Positions 1-9,860 of a stretch of 64,000 nt of DNA are shown here, piece by piece. Position 1 is the stretch's first letter. Each line of letters starts with the position of its first letter. The DNA is from Promethearchaeota archaeon (GTDB lineage: Archaea > Asgardarchaeota > Lokiarchaeia > Sigynarchaeales > SOKP01), in the NCBI GenBank assembly GCA_016839845.1, contig JAEOTL010000062.1, positions 15,893 to 79,892 of the forward strand, given 5' to 3'. The notes under the pieces are model-generated. The model saw only the letters and a program-made list of their open reading frames with translations. It made no database searches and was not told the origin of the DNA. Made by a program: the position numbers and the translations under genes.

Positions 1-482
1 ATTCTATAATTCACACTGTAAAAGTTTCTGATGATTTACTTACAAAGCCATACCTTAAGCCAATCTATGACGAACCTGAATTCATAGTTAGAAATATTTG
101 GAGGTTGTATGGTGGTTGGTATGATGGAATTCCCTCTCATCTAAAACCTGCTACTGAAATCGCCCTAGCAAATGAAATTGCAGATTTGACGGGAGGTGCA
201 GATAAATTAGCCAAGAGGGCAATAGAACTTTTAAAGAAAGGCGAATTAAGACTAGCTAGCCATCTAGCCGAATGGGCTTGGTTAAGTTCTCCTCAGAATA
301 AAAGTGTGAGTGAAATTGCTGCAAAGGTATTTACTACAAGAGCTAAAAAAGAAACATCAACAATGGCAATTGGGATCTATTTATCAGCAGCTAGAAAAAT
401 GGGTGGTGATCCCGATAAAGAAATGCCCGGAAGAACTGTGATCCAGGCCCAAGGCTCGAGAAATCGACAAAATCTAATATAG
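1..482 (+). CDS. Alkyl sulfatase-type metallo-hydrolase, C-terminal part (5' partial)
   Basis: The frame is open from base 3 of the window, so the gene begins upstream; a TTG at 105 lies inside the coding sequence and is not the start. The visible ~159 residues match the alkyl-sulfatase dimerisation domain that follows the metallo-beta-lactamase core in SdsA1/BDS1-like enzymes: the segment NIWRLYGGWYDG followed by IPSHLKPA, then a helical stretch with LASHLAEWAW. The metal-binding core lies outside the window and cannot be checked. Family members hydrolyse alkyl sulfate esters. The protein stops soon after the helical domain, so the SCP2-like C-terminal domain of some relatives seems absent. 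A true sulfatase gene lies at 35 kb. Confidence 0.8.
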   Translation, partial: SIIHTVKVSDDLLTKPYLKPIYDEPEFIVRNIWRLYGGWYDGIPSHLKPATEIALANEIADLTGGADKLAKRAIELLKKGELRLASHLAEWAWLSSPQNKSVSEIAAKVFTTRAKKETSTMAIGIYLSAARKMGGDPDKEMPGRTVIQAQGSRNRQNLI

Positions 483-565
483 TGCTCCGAAAATTTATAG
501 GAAAACTTTAAATAATCGATATTCAATTTTTGAAACAAATGTAATTGAATAAGGAGGAAATCACA

Positions 566-1021
566 ATGGAAGATAAAGCATTTCAAGATCTATGGCCTGT
601 TTGGGGTTCTTTCTGCTGGGGTTGTGGACGAAATAATGAACATGGTTTACAGATTAAAAGCTATTGGGACGGTGACGAGGCTGTATGCACATGGCAACCA
701 AAAAAGTATCATGAAGCATACATGGGGGCTTTATGTGGAGGGATTATTGCTACTATTATTGATTGTCATTGTACTAATACCGCTATAGCAGCAGCATATA
801 AAGCAGCGGGTAGAGAGATAGGCACCGAACCTATTCTTAGGTACGCTACAGGCTCAATCAATATTAAACTACTGCGACCGGCACGAACAAGAAAACCTGT
901 CACTTTACGAGCTAAAGTTAAGGAAATGAAAAAATCAAAAATTACTGTGTCCTGTTCACTCTTTTACAACAATAAATTATGTGCTACCGGGGAAATAGTT
1001 GTTATTAATTTAGAGCGGTGA
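566..1021 (+). CDS. PaaI-like hotdog-fold thioesterase
   Basis: A 151-aa protein with the size and pattern of the 4HBT/PaaI hotdog family, which hydrolyses acyl-CoA thioesters. The central helix region reads GALCGGIIATIIDCH, the position of the family's hot-dog helix, and a CWGCGRNN motif near the N terminus is typical of one acyl-CoA thioesterase subgroup. The start at 566 is preferred over an in-frame TTG at 545 because an AAGGAGG ribosome binding site sits at 551-557, nine bases before it. A second thioesterase (13888-14289) and acyl-CoA ligases occur in the window, so an acyl-CoA substrate is likely; the chain cannot be specified. Confidence 0.8.
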   Translation: MEDKAFQDLWPVWGSFCWGCGRNNEHGLQIKSYWDGDEAVCTWQPKKYHEAYMGALCGGIIATIIDCHCTNTAIAAAYKAAGREIGTEPILRYATGSINIKLLRPARTRKPVTLRAKVKEMKKSKITVSCSLFYNNKLCATGEIVVINLER

Positions 1022-1143
1022 ATTTCGGACCTAGCGATTTAATTATTTCTTTTCAATTTTTTAAGAATATTGGAAAATGAAATTTTATATATTTTCCATT
1101 TTTTTCTAAACCATTATTTTCAATAAATTCCAACGATAAATTC

Positions 1144-2481
1144 ATGGAAGCAATTAGATGGCCCAGTGATGAAGAGCATAGAGAGCATTTAGAGCAGTAT
1201 CAAATTAATCCATCCCATGCGATGTTTACGATTATTCTTAGCATAATGGTCGATGTTTTCGGGTTTTCAATGGTTATGCCATTATTACCTGCTATAGCAA
1301 CAGCACTTGGTGCAAGCAATATTGTGTATGGACTTATTATTTCTTCAAACGCGGTTATGATCCTAATATTTGGCCCAATTTGGGGCAAATTGAGTGATAA
1401 ATATGGTCGAAAACCGATTTTAATGATCTCTCAGGCAGGTACGGGAGTTGCCTTTCTTCTTTTAGCTTTTTCAAACTCTCTTTATATAATCCTTGCAGGA
1501 CGAATGTTGGATGGAATTTTCAGTGGGCAGTTTCCTATTATACGAGCATATGTTTCTGATATAACTACTCCTAAGACTCGCGCACCTCAGATGAGCAAGA
1601 TTATGGTCGGATATACATCAGGTATGATAGTAGGTCCTCTACTTGGTGGTTTTTTAGGTACATTTGCTTGGTGGTTGCCGATGGTATTTGCAAGTTTACT
1701 GACAATTGTTTCAATTATTCTAACAGCTACAGTTTTGATTGAAAGCATGCCAAAAGAAAGGATTGCTGATTTACAAGCTAAACTAAATCTTCTTATTAAA
1801 TCTTCTAATGATAAACAAAGTATTTGGACTAAAGAAGTTGGCATTCGTTTTCTCCAAGCTTTATTGCATTCTTTTATCTTTATGATTTTTACCACCGGTT
1901 TATCCCTATCTCTCTATAAAAGATTTAATGCTAATCCAACTATTATTGGTACGATAATGTCTGTAACTGGTGTTATTTTACTGGTTTACGGCTTGTTTCT
2001 CATGAAACGTGTAATTCAAAAAGTTGGAGAAAAACGTCTTCTCTTTTCATGTATCTTTGGATACATTATTCTATTTATTATATATCCCTATTTAGCTGAA
2101 TTTTGGATGTTGTATATCTTCATGACATTTTTTTCTTTATGTATGGCTTCTGTTTCTCCACTAATATCTAGTAATATTACTAAAGCAGTAGGTCCAGCAA
2201 AACAGGGTGCGATTAGTGGGTGGAGTACAAATCTTCGATCAATCTCTCAAACAACTAGCCCCTTAATCTCAACAGGGTTCCTACAAATCGGCGGTTTAAC
2301 CATCGGGTTAATCTTCTTTGATTCATATCAATTAATCGGTTTCACTATTGCGATTTTATCTATGATCCTTCTGGTGGTTGCTTATATTGATGTTAAGAAG
2401 CATCCCCGATTATATTCATATGAAAAACCTTTAAGAAAAAAAATGAAAGAAGCAAAAAAGGAAAAAAAGGAAAATATATAA
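1144..2481 (+). CDS. MFS transporter, drug-exporter type (copy 1)
   Basis: A 445-aa integral membrane protein with about 12 hydrophobic segments. The loop between helices 2 and 3 carries the MFS motif A (GKLSDKYGRKP, around residues 80-90), and the first helix contains a conserved acidic residue followed by GFSMVMPLLP, as in the TetA/DHA1 exporter group. It ends in a lysine-rich cytoplasmic tail. The next gene is a clear tandem paralogue sharing the N-terminal SDEEHRE / YQINP region. The substrate cannot be read from sequence. No strong Shine-Dalgarno precedes the ATG, so the transcript may be short-leadered. Confidence 0.85.
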   Translation: MEAIRWPSDEEHREHLEQYQINPSHAMFTIILSIMVDVFGFSMVMPLLPAIATALGASNIVYGLIISSNAVMILIFGPIWGKLSDKYGRKPILMISQAGTGVAFLLLAFSNSLYIILAGRMLDGIFSGQFPIIRAYVSDITTPKTRAPQMSKIMVGYTSGMIVGPLLGGFLGTFAWWLPMVFASLLTIVSIILTATVLIESMPKERIADLQAKLNLLIKSSNDKQSIWTKEVGIRFLQALLHSFIFMIFTTGLSLSLYKRFNANPTIIGTIMSVTGVILLVYGLFLMKRVIQKVGEKRLLFSCIFGYIILFIIYPYLAEFWMLYIFMTFFSLCMASVSPLISSNITKAVGPAKQGAISGWSTNLRSISQTTSPLISTGFLQIGGLTIGLIFFDSYQLIGFTIAILSMILLVVAYIDVKKHPRLYSYEKPLRKKMKEAKKEKKENI

Positions 2482-2598
2482 AGCCCTAAAAAGTCACCAA
2501 AAGACATTAATGGTTGAAAAACTCTTCTTAAATGAAATTTTATATGGATCCCTTTATTTTCTTAAACATATTTTAGTTTACTTACCAAGGATAATTTT

Positions 2599-3963
2599 AT
2601 GGAGACACAAGAATTTCCAAGTGATGAAGCACACAGAGAATCGTTAGCAAAATATCAGATAAATCCGAATCGTGCGATGTTTACTATCATTCTAAGTATT
2701 TTTGTTGACTCGCTCGGATTTATTATGGTTCTCCCATTGTTACCACAAATATTTTATGGCCTCGGTGCTACAGATATAACAATAGGCCTTTCAATTTCTT
2801 CAAATGCGATCGCTCTATTGATCTTTGGTCCAGTATGGGGTAAACTAAGTGATAAATATGGACGCAAACCTATTTTAATGATTTCTCAAATTGGTACAGG
2901 ATTTGCGTTTTTATTATTAGTGTTCTCTGATTCAATCCCCATAATCTTTGCTGCTCGAATCTTGGATGGAGTATTCAGTGGGCAAATGCCTATCGTCCGA
3001 GCATATATATCAGATGTGACCACCCCACAGACCCGTGCTTCACAGATGGGTAAGATTATGGCTGGTTATACGTCAAGCATGATAATCGGTCCATTTATTG
3101 GCGGAGCTTTAGGCTTCTTTAATTGGCGATATCCCATGATATTTGCTAGTGCTCTTACAGTTTTTTCTACAATCATGACATATACCGTATTAGTTGAAAG
3201 TATGCCAAAGGAAAGAATTTCAGATATGAAAATAAAAAAGGAAGCGAGTATGGGTGCCTCTAAGGGAATTTTAACAAAAGAAGTAGCACTTCGATTTGTT
3301 GAGATTTTAATTCTTTCCCTAATCTCAATGATTTTTAATACAAGTTTCTCTTTAGTACTTTACTCTAGATACGGGGCCAATGCCTTTATAATTGGCTCAA
3401 TCATGGCCGTTTCAGCAGGTTTCGTCATGATTTATGGATTAGTCTTTATGAGACGTTTAATTCAAAGAATGGGTGAAAAAAAGATGTTTTTTATGGGTAT
3501 GAGCATATATATTGTTAGTTTCTTAATATATCCTTATCTAAATGAATTATGGATGCTCTATATCTTTGTAATCCCTTTTAGTTTCAGTTCTGCTTCAATT
3601 GGACCCTTAATATCTACTAATATTACGAAAGCAATAGGTCCAGATAAGCAAGGTGCGTTGAGCGGATGGACTACAAACTTACAAGCAATATCACAGATTG
3701 CTAGTCCTTTAATAGCCACTAGTTTTTTACAAATCGGGGGTTTGATGATAGGATTCATTTTCATATCATCGTATCAATTGATAGGTTTCACAAATGTGAT
3801 ATTAGGGGTGATACTCATAACTATTGTATTTCTTGATATCAAACACTATCCTTACCTTTACTCATATGAAAGAATAAGGAAAAAACGTAGAGCAATACAG
3901 AAAAGGAAAAAGAAAGAAGCAAAACAAAAAAGAAAACTCGGAATAAAAGAAGAACATATATAA
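2599..3963 (+). CDS. MFS transporter, drug-exporter type (copy 2)
   Basis: A 454-aa protein, a tandem duplicate of the preceding transporter. It shares the N-terminal cytoplasmic segment, motif A (GKLSDKYGRKP), the DGVFSGQMPIVRAYISDVT region of helices 4-5 and the basic C-terminal tail. About 12 membrane segments are visible. The intergenic space to copy 1 is 117 bases. The two copies have diverged at many positions, so the duplication is not recent and the substrates may differ. Assigned to proton-coupled export by family resemblance only. Confidence 0.85.
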   Translation: METQEFPSDEAHRESLAKYQINPNRAMFTIILSIFVDSLGFIMVLPLLPQIFYGLGATDITIGLSISSNAIALLIFGPVWGKLSDKYGRKPILMISQIGTGFAFLLLVFSDSIPIIFAARILDGVFSGQMPIVRAYISDVTTPQTRASQMGKIMAGYTSSMIIGPFIGGALGFFNWRYPMIFASALTVFSTIMTYTVLVESMPKERISDMKIKKEASMGASKGILTKEVALRFVEILILSLISMIFNTSFSLVLYSRYGANAFIIGSIMAVSAGFVMIYGLVFMRRLIQRMGEKKMFFMGMSIYIVSFLIYPYLNELWMLYIFVIPFSFSSASIGPLISTNITKAIGPDKQGALSGWTTNLQAISQIASPLIATSFLQIGGLMIGFIFISSYQLIGFTNVILGVILITIVFLDIKHYPYLYSYERIRKKRRAIQKRKKKEAKQKRKLGIKEEHI

Positions 3964-4062
3964 ATTTACTATTATCCTCAATTTCCTCCTTGTTTTAGAT
4001 CACTTTTAAATCTAGGTCAAATTGCATAATAATTATATGAACAACATTCTATTTTTTCATTC

Positions 4063-5001
4063 ATGAAATTTAAAACCAAATATTATGTTGTTTATGGAAT
4101 AATTTTATTTATCTCTGGAACTGCATTTATTGCGGGGTCATTACAAGAGAATCTTTCTTCACAAGCTAATAGCATCCAAGGTCAAGTATTAGATTTACAG
4201 GATACTCTAATTAGGATGGAATCAAAAGCTTTTTTCCTAACAAGCCGAGATATTTCAACCACATATAAATCAATCGATATACGTTTAGAAGCAATGTTAG
4301 TAGATAACGAGTTTGATTATCTAAATTCAACCATATCTCAAAATCAAAGAGATTTTTATGTTAAAAAGATTGTCGAATTGTTGATATATAGCCAAGGTAT
4401 GCAAAATACTTTAACAGTTGTTCATCTATATCGACACTTCAATGTAACTACTGCCGATTTCGTAATAGCCTTTCAAGAATCAGATGGATATGATTATAGA
4501 ATAACCTATGAAATGTGGCAAATGTATAATAGTCTCTACGGTTCACCTGTATATATATGGAATGCAAGTGACTATTATGGGCCATATTTTAGTTATTCAG
4601 TTATTCAAGCTTTAGCCCCTGAATTTCGTCCTCATGATCCTGATACAGGTTACGAAATCTTTATTTTTGAGGGAGGTGGCATAGAAAGTATAATGGATTT
4701 CTTTCTCTATGATCAGGTGAGAGACATTCAAGATGAGATAAATGAGAAATCAGGTCGGGTAAATAACCTAGAATCGCAAGCAACTTATATATCATTAGGT
4801 GTGTCGCTTACTACAGTAAGCATCCTTCTTTCTACTGCAATGATAACACGTGTTAACCATAAAAAGATAGAACACGAATTCAAATTACTTAAAGAAAAAG
4901 AAGGGCGCGAGGTTAGCATTGAGCATGATTATCTTTCTGTTCCGGTATTAGTTATCGCAACATTTCTATCTACTCTGGGTATAATTCTAGCGGTATTTTA
5001 A
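4063..5001 (+). CDS. Unknown membrane protein with large extracytoplasmic domain
   Basis: I do not recognise this 312-aa protein. It has an N-terminal signal-anchor helix (about residues 7-25), a ~200-residue soluble region that begins and ends with predicted coiled-coil segments (for example QDEINEKSGRVNNLESQ before the second helix), a second membrane helix near residues 243-264, a short charged loop and a final helix at the C terminus. The layout resembles a sensor-like membrane protein without a recognisable output domain. It lies alone between the MFS pair and a zinc-ribbon protein, all on the same strand. Confidence 0.6.
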   Translation: MKFKTKYYVVYGIILFISGTAFIAGSLQENLSSQANSIQGQVLDLQDTLIRMESKAFFLTSRDISTTYKSIDIRLEAMLVDNEFDYLNSTISQNQRDFYVKKIVELLIYSQGMQNTLTVVHLYRHFNVTTADFVIAFQESDGYDYRITYEMWQMYNSLYGSPVYIWNASDYYGPYFSYSVIQALAPEFRPHDPDTGYEIFIFEGGGIESIMDFFLYDQVRDIQDEINEKSGRVNNLESQATYISLGVSLTTVSILLSTAMITRVNHKKIEHEFKLLKEKEGREVSIEHDYLSVPVLVIATFLSTLGIILAVF

Positions 5002-5169
5002 AAAACGTAATTAAAAATCCCAAAATTTTTTTAAAATCTTCTTTTTTTTTAAAATTTTTATTGCTACTTCTGAGAAGATCATTTAAGTTTTAGATAAACC
5101 TAATATATGAAGATTTCTTATTTAATAAGGTAATTTACTACTAGTAAATATATCTTATAGTGAGGTTTC

Positions 5170-6096
5170 ATGACAGAGAATAATTTTCCTCAAAAAAAGA
5201 AATTAAAATGTCCTTTATGCAATTATAAATTCATTCCAGAATCGTTTCATCTCGAAAAGAATCATTTTGATCTTGTTGAGTCTAAGGGTGAGCTTACAAA
5301 GTTTCAAAATGAAAAACACCAGATAGTCGTAAAGCCATTTTCATCGATCAAAGGATCATGGGTAACTTACTGCCCTGAATGTGGTTTTATGCTAAAATTT
5401 GCTGCAGAAGTTGGTAAAAAAGAAATTATGGAAGAAACTTCGCGTATTAAAAAATTGAGTGCGTTTAAAGAATTTGGTCAACAATATAAATATAATTATA
5501 CATCTCAAAACAAACCCTACATGGACTATTCAGATTATTTTATTGAAAAAGTTGATAACATAAAGAAAACGATTAAAAACGCTTTAGATGAGGTTAATTT
5601 TTTTCAATGGGGAGATCCATACCGGGAATGGAAAAACGATAAAAATGTTGACTCATTCAAATTTTTAGTTAGGTTCTTTACAAATTTAGAAGAATATACT
5701 AAAACTCATGTGCAAGAGTATATCAATAAGGATATGGAAGAGAAAATCACAGACTTAGAACTATCTGAAGATCTTGAAATTTTTCTGCAATCAATAAGGA
5801 AATTACGAAATAAAATTGTGCATGAAGCCTATGAATTATCTGAGGAAGAGGATAACATTATTGAGAAAGCTTTTGTTGGTTTTATGTCTCATTTAGTAGC
5901 GAAACAATTAAAACCATTAAATTTAGATAAAATAGAGATTGAACCTGAATATGATTTTATTGATTTAGATAAGATTAATTATGAAATCCAAAATTTCTTA
6001 CGGTTGTACCTTTACAGCACATTAAGGATTAAAGAATTTGATAAGATGTTTTTAACTCCGTTATTAGAAGACCTAGGAATTCCCTCTCAACAATAA
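5170..6096 (+). CDS. Zinc-ribbon protein with HEPN-like helical C-terminal half
   Basis: A 308-aa soluble protein. The N-terminal ~80 residues carry two CPxC-type knuckles (CPLC near residue 15 and CPEC near 68), which can form one zinc ribbon and resemble DUF2225-like proteins. The C-terminal half is helical and contains LRNKIVHEAYEL, an R-x4-H arrangement like that of HEPN or DUF4145 proteins. HEPN domains often act as RNases, but the motif alone does not prove activity. Upstream bases 5003-5169 contain T-runs and no gene. Function is unassigned. Confidence 0.6.
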   Translation: MTENNFPQKKKLKCPLCNYKFIPESFHLEKNHFDLVESKGELTKFQNEKHQIVVKPFSSIKGSWVTYCPECGFMLKFAAEVGKKEIMEETSRIKKLSAFKEFGQQYKYNYTSQNKPYMDYSDYFIEKVDNIKKTIKNALDEVNFFQWGDPYREWKNDKNVDSFKFLVRFFTNLEEYTKTHVQEYINKDMEEKITDLELSEDLEIFLQSIRKLRNKIVHEAYELSEEEDNIIEKAFVGFMSHLVAKQLKPLNLDKIEIEPEYDFIDLDKINYEIQNFLRLYLYSTLRIKEFDKMFLTPLLEDLGIPSQQ

Positions 6097-6233
6097 TGAC
6101 GATTTTATCATATCCCTAATCAATTTTTTTGTTTCAATTATTAGTACCCATAAATCTCTATTTTACATTGAAATCGAAAAATGATAAATAGTGATTAAAC
6201 CTCTTATCTTTAAAAGTAGAAAGAAGAGAAAAA

Positions 6234-7196
6234 ATGACAATTAAGGTTAAAATTATTAGGGGCGATAATATTGAATTTGAAGAATTATTACAAATTACTT
6301 TTAAAATTCGAAAGCAAGACTTATTAGATAAAGGAATCGCATTTGAAGATTTAGCAACGATTTTTAGGGAGAACTTTACAAATCGCTCAATTTATTATGT
6401 TATCGCTTACGAAAATGAAGCAATTGTTGGATGGCTTTTGCTTTATCCTATAACAGATGCGACTCTTGAGATAAATGTTGGAGAAACTTTAGGTGGAAAT
6501 CCGTTAGTTGCTCCAACTTACGATTGGGATGAGTTAGCATCAAACCTTCTCACTGCAGCAAAAAAATTAGCAAAAAAGCAAGGATATAAGAGTATCGAGA
6601 TATCTGTTCGGCAAAATGAAGTAGGGGAAATGACATCACCATCAAATTCGCTTACTCTCTTCCAATCCCTAGGATTTAAAACTAAGTTAAAGTATGTTGA
6701 AATGGTATATGATGTTAATTTGAATGATACTCCTGAGCTTATTCTACCAAAGGAATTATCTATGAGATTAATTAATAAATTTGACGAGATTGATATCTAT
6801 CAGTGTTATATTTCTTCATTTGAATCAGGAGATGCTAAATTTTTTGCGTATCAAACTAAAAATGAAAGATTAGATTACTTTCATACACTTTACGAGCCAG
6901 ATATATTGAATAGGGAGGCATCTATAGTATTAATAAAGGATAATACGATAATTGGGTTTTCGTATGTCTTAGAATTTGAAGAAAACAGTAAACATATTAA
7001 CTGCATGTGTATACATCCTGATTTTCAAGGTAAAGGATTAGGAGAACTCTTATTATATAAGATTATCAATGTCGTCTCTAAGCAAGGAGCAAAATATATC
7101 ACATTAGGAACTGAAATAGAAATGGGAGCATTTCATCTCTATAAAAATAATGGTTTTACTGTATCTGAAGGTACTATGATTCTTCGCTGGGAATAA
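6234..7196 (+). CDS. Double GNAT-domain acetyltransferase
   Basis: A 320-aa protein with two GNAT-type halves. The C-terminal half has an acetyl-CoA binding motif A (HPDFQGKGLGELLL, about residues 260-273) followed by GAFHLYKNNGF, the usual end of the fold. The N-terminal half is more degenerate but contains a strand-helix pattern ending in LFQSLGF, suggesting a duplicated fold as in MshD-like proteins. GNAT enzymes move an acetyl group from acetyl-CoA to an amine; the acceptor is unknown. A GAAGAGAA purine stretch precedes the ATG. Confidence 0.8.
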   Translation: MTIKVKIIRGDNIEFEELLQITFKIRKQDLLDKGIAFEDLATIFRENFTNRSIYYVIAYENEAIVGWLLLYPITDATLEINVGETLGGNPLVAPTYDWDELASNLLTAAKKLAKKQGYKSIEISVRQNEVGEMTSPSNSLTLFQSLGFKTKLKYVEMVYDVNLNDTPELILPKELSMRLINKFDEIDIYQCYISSFESGDAKFFAYQTKNERLDYFHTLYEPDILNREASIVLIKDNTIIGFSYVLEFEENSKHINCMCIHPDFQGKGLGELLLYKIINVVSKQGAKYITLGTEIEMGAFHLYKNNGFTVSEGTMILRWE

Positions 7197-7319
7197 TCAA
7201 TATTTAAAATCTCCCATACTAAATAGCTAAAATCCTTAAAAAACTAACAAAGAAATTTATAATGAATAAATTCAAATGTTAACCTTAATTTTTTAAATGA
7301 AATCATTGGATATATTGAA

Positions 7320-8036
7320 ATGAACGTAGAAAAAATCTGGAATCAGGCAGAGTGGGTTGTTCATGCACGGAATATCATCGAAAACCTGGATAAATTTCCA
7401 GAAGATTCAAGACTAATTCTCATTTTAAGACATTCTCACAGAAATGAGCCAAAGCCTCTAGAAAATGTGAATAAATTAAGATTAACTCCTCAAGGTCATG
7501 CGATAGCAAAGAAATTTGGTGAAAGTTTACCTAAAAATAGATCCATAAGACTTTTTCATAGTATCATCTGGCGATGTGAAGAAACCGCAGAAAATATCCA
7601 TAATGGATTTCAAAATATTGGGGGGAATAGTGAATTAAAAGGAGTGCTTGAACCACTTTTTGATATTGGAATTCAAAATCGGGCTTTTAGAGAGCATTTA
7701 AATTATGACCATTTTAGCAAGATATTATTTCGATGGTCTGCAGGATTTTATCTTCCAGAGGATTGGACACCATTCACAACATACTGTCACCAAGCTGCCC
7801 AACTGATTTGGAATCAAAATAATAATCACTCTAATAGGCATATAGATATCTATGTTACACATGACTGGCATGTTATGTCATTACGATATGGTTGGTTTGG
7901 TCTTCCACCTGATGAACAATGGGTCAAGTTTTTAGGAGGGTTTGCATTTACATTCGAAGAAGATCAGATTCTCTTATTAGATCATCGAGGATTAAAACCA
8001 GTAGGTATCCCGCACTGGTGGGTGCCTAAAACTTAA
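7320..8036 (+). CDS. Histidine phosphatase superfamily protein (copy 1)
   Basis: A 238-aa protein with the phosphoglycerate-mutase-like pattern: a catalytic RH motif (LRHSHR, about residue 39), a conserved segment RLFHSIIWRCEETAENI that matches the family's S-P-x-x-R-x-x-Q-T-A-E element, and a second histidine in YVTHDWH (about residue 181). These residues form the phosphohistidine pocket. The family spans phosphatases and mutases, so the substrate is open. A tandem paralogue follows after 19 bases, making a two-gene unit. Confidence 0.8.
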   Translation: MNVEKIWNQAEWVVHARNIIENLDKFPEDSRLILILRHSHRNEPKPLENVNKLRLTPQGHAIAKKFGESLPKNRSIRLFHSIIWRCEETAENIHNGFQNIGGNSELKGVLEPLFDIGIQNRAFREHLNYDHFSKILFRWSAGFYLPEDWTPFTTYCHQAAQLIWNQNNNHSNRHIDIYVTHDWHVMSLRYGWFGLPPDEQWVKFLGGFAFTFEEDQILLLDHRGLKPVGIPHWWVPKT

Positions 8037-8055
8037 AGATTTAATTTAAAAGTCC

Positions 8056-8784
8056 ATGCAAAATAAATATGATATAAAAAAGGTCTGGAATGAAGCAGCT
8101 TGGACAGAACAGGCTCGAGAAATTATTGAAAATCTTAAAAATCCATTATTTAATTCAAAATGTATTCTCATTCTTAGACATTCACAGAGGTATGAGCCGA
8201 AACTTACAGATGTAAATCAAAATATGGAACTCACTCCACAAGGGAGATCAATCGCAAGACTTTTCGGTACGAAATTACTGAAAAATAAGACAATTCGACT
8301 ATTTCATAGTCCGGTAAATCGATGCAAGGAAACCGCAGAAAATATCCATGCAGGATTCGAAGAAATTGGTGGAGAAAGTATCTTCAAAGGAGAATGCTCC
8401 GTAGTATGGAAGGTTGGAATAAACAATAAATTCTTTTTGTCTGAACTACAAAAACATCAAGATTTAGATATATTTTTTCGATGGGCATCGGGTTTTTACG
8501 CAACAGAGAAATTTCCTTCTTTAATCTTATATTGTCAGAGAGCTGCAGATGTTATATGGAATCAACTCAAATTAGCGCCCCAAAATGGGATAGATATTTA
8601 TATCACACATGACTATCACCTAAATGCGTTTAGGTATGGATGGTTGGGGCTTCCCCCAGATGATAGATGGGTCGGGTATCTCGGAGGTTTTGTATTCACA
8701 TTTGAGGAGAATCATACTATTGTGGCAAATTTTGGAGATATAAAGACAGTAGAAACACCACACTGGTGGGAAAAAAAAGATTGA
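8056..8784 (+). CDS. Histidine phosphatase superfamily protein (copy 2)
   Basis: A 242-aa tandem paralogue of the preceding gene. It has LRHSQR for the catalytic histidine, RLFHSPVNRCKETAENI for the second conserved block, and ITHDYH for the C-terminal histidine, so all expected active-site positions are kept. Both copies share C-terminal features (WLGLPPDD and PHWW), which are not standard for the superfamily and mark a distinct subfamily. Likely co-transcribed with copy 1. Confidence 0.8.
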   Translation: MQNKYDIKKVWNEAAWTEQAREIIENLKNPLFNSKCILILRHSQRYEPKLTDVNQNMELTPQGRSIARLFGTKLLKNKTIRLFHSPVNRCKETAENIHAGFEEIGGESIFKGECSVVWKVGINNKFFLSELQKHQDLDIFFRWASGFYATEKFPSLILYCQRAADVIWNQLKLAPQNGIDIYITHDYHLNAFRYGWLGLPPDDRWVGYLGGFVFTFEENHTIVANFGDIKTVETPHWWEKKD

Positions 8785-8813
8785 AGAAAAAGTAATTTAG
8801 AATTTAGAGATTA

Positions 8814-9698
8814 TTAATTATTTGCTTTGTTAATATTAGCAACAAGTGCTTCTAAAATTTGAGGTGCAACTTCAGGGGGGAAACTATGTCCCATACCTTC
8901 AATAATTAGCAATTCTGCTTCAGGTATTGCGTCCGCAGTGTCGATCCCACCTTCAACAGGAATAAGTGGATCTTCTCTACCATGAACTACGAGAGTAGGA
9001 ACAGTAATCGACGCTAGTTTGGATTTTCGATTACCATTAGCAGAAATCGCGGCAGCTTGACGCATAATACCTATAGGATAAAAATATCGATCATATGCTA
9101 TTGCTGCTAAATCACGTGCTCGGTCTTCATTATAAGGTAATGTTCCATAAGTAAGACGACCACGCTGAGCACTTTCTTTAATATATTCTTCACGCTCAGT
9201 AGCAATGGGTTTAAATAATTCTTGCATTAGTTCTTGCGACGGTTGCTTTAAGTCGGGATTTCCTGTGGTACTCATTACTGAGGTGAGGCTTAAAACCCTA
9301 GAGGGATGCCTATATGCAATTATCTGAGCAATCATCCCTCCCATAGAAGCACCACAAATGTGTGCTTTATCAACATTTAAATCATCTAAAACACCAACTG
9401 CATCATCTGCCATATCCTCTAAGGTATATGGTACTTCAGGCTTTTCACCACGCGCTACGGTAGCATATATTTCCGGTAAGTTTGGCAAACCCGCGTCATC
9501 AAATTTAGTTGATAAACCAACGTCTCGATTATCGAATCTTATAACAAATAGTCTTTGGTTTGCTAAAGCTTCACACATTTCATCAACCCAACCAATCATC
9601 TGACCGCCAAGGCCCATTACTAGTAATAATGGTTTTGAAGAAGGGTCCCCGAATGTATCATATTCAATTTCTATATTATTAACCTTTGCTTTTGGCAT
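8814..9698 (-). CDS. Alpha/beta hydrolase
   Basis: A 294-aa alpha/beta-hydrolase-fold protein. The nucleophile elbow is GASMGG (about residue 117), the acid lies in HGREDPLIP, and the catalytic histidine in GMGHSFP near the C terminus. The oxyanion-hole region VMGLGGQMIGW is near the N terminus. This resembles esterases and C-C bond hydrolases of the epoxide hydrolase/3-oxoadipate enol-lactonase type. No signal peptide is seen, so it is cytoplasmic. It converges with the histidine phosphatase pair. Confidence 0.85.
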   Translation of the reverse strand: MPKAKVNNIEIEYDTFGDPSSKPLLLVMGLGGQMIGWVDEMCEALANQRLFVIRFDNRDVGLSTKFDDAGLPNLPEIYATVARGEKPEVPYTLEDMADDAVGVLDDLNVDKAHICGASMGGMIAQIIAYRHPSRVLSLTSVMSTTGNPDLKQPSQELMQELFKPIATEREEYIKESAQRGRLTYGTLPYNEDRARDLAAIAYDRYFYPIGIMRQAAAISANGNRKSKLASITVPTLVVHGREDPLIPVEGGIDTADAIPEAELLIIEGMGHSFPPEVAPQILEALVANINKANN

Positions 9699-9860
9699 AA
9701 TAATTTCCGTTTATTAATCTATAACCTATGACATTTTCATTTTAATTAAAATTATTCTATTTTAGATTCACACATTAGTAACCACAATAAATTTATAAAA
9801 TAATAACTATATTATTTAAAATTAATAACTCCATTCAAAATATAAAATGAGTTCTTTAAG

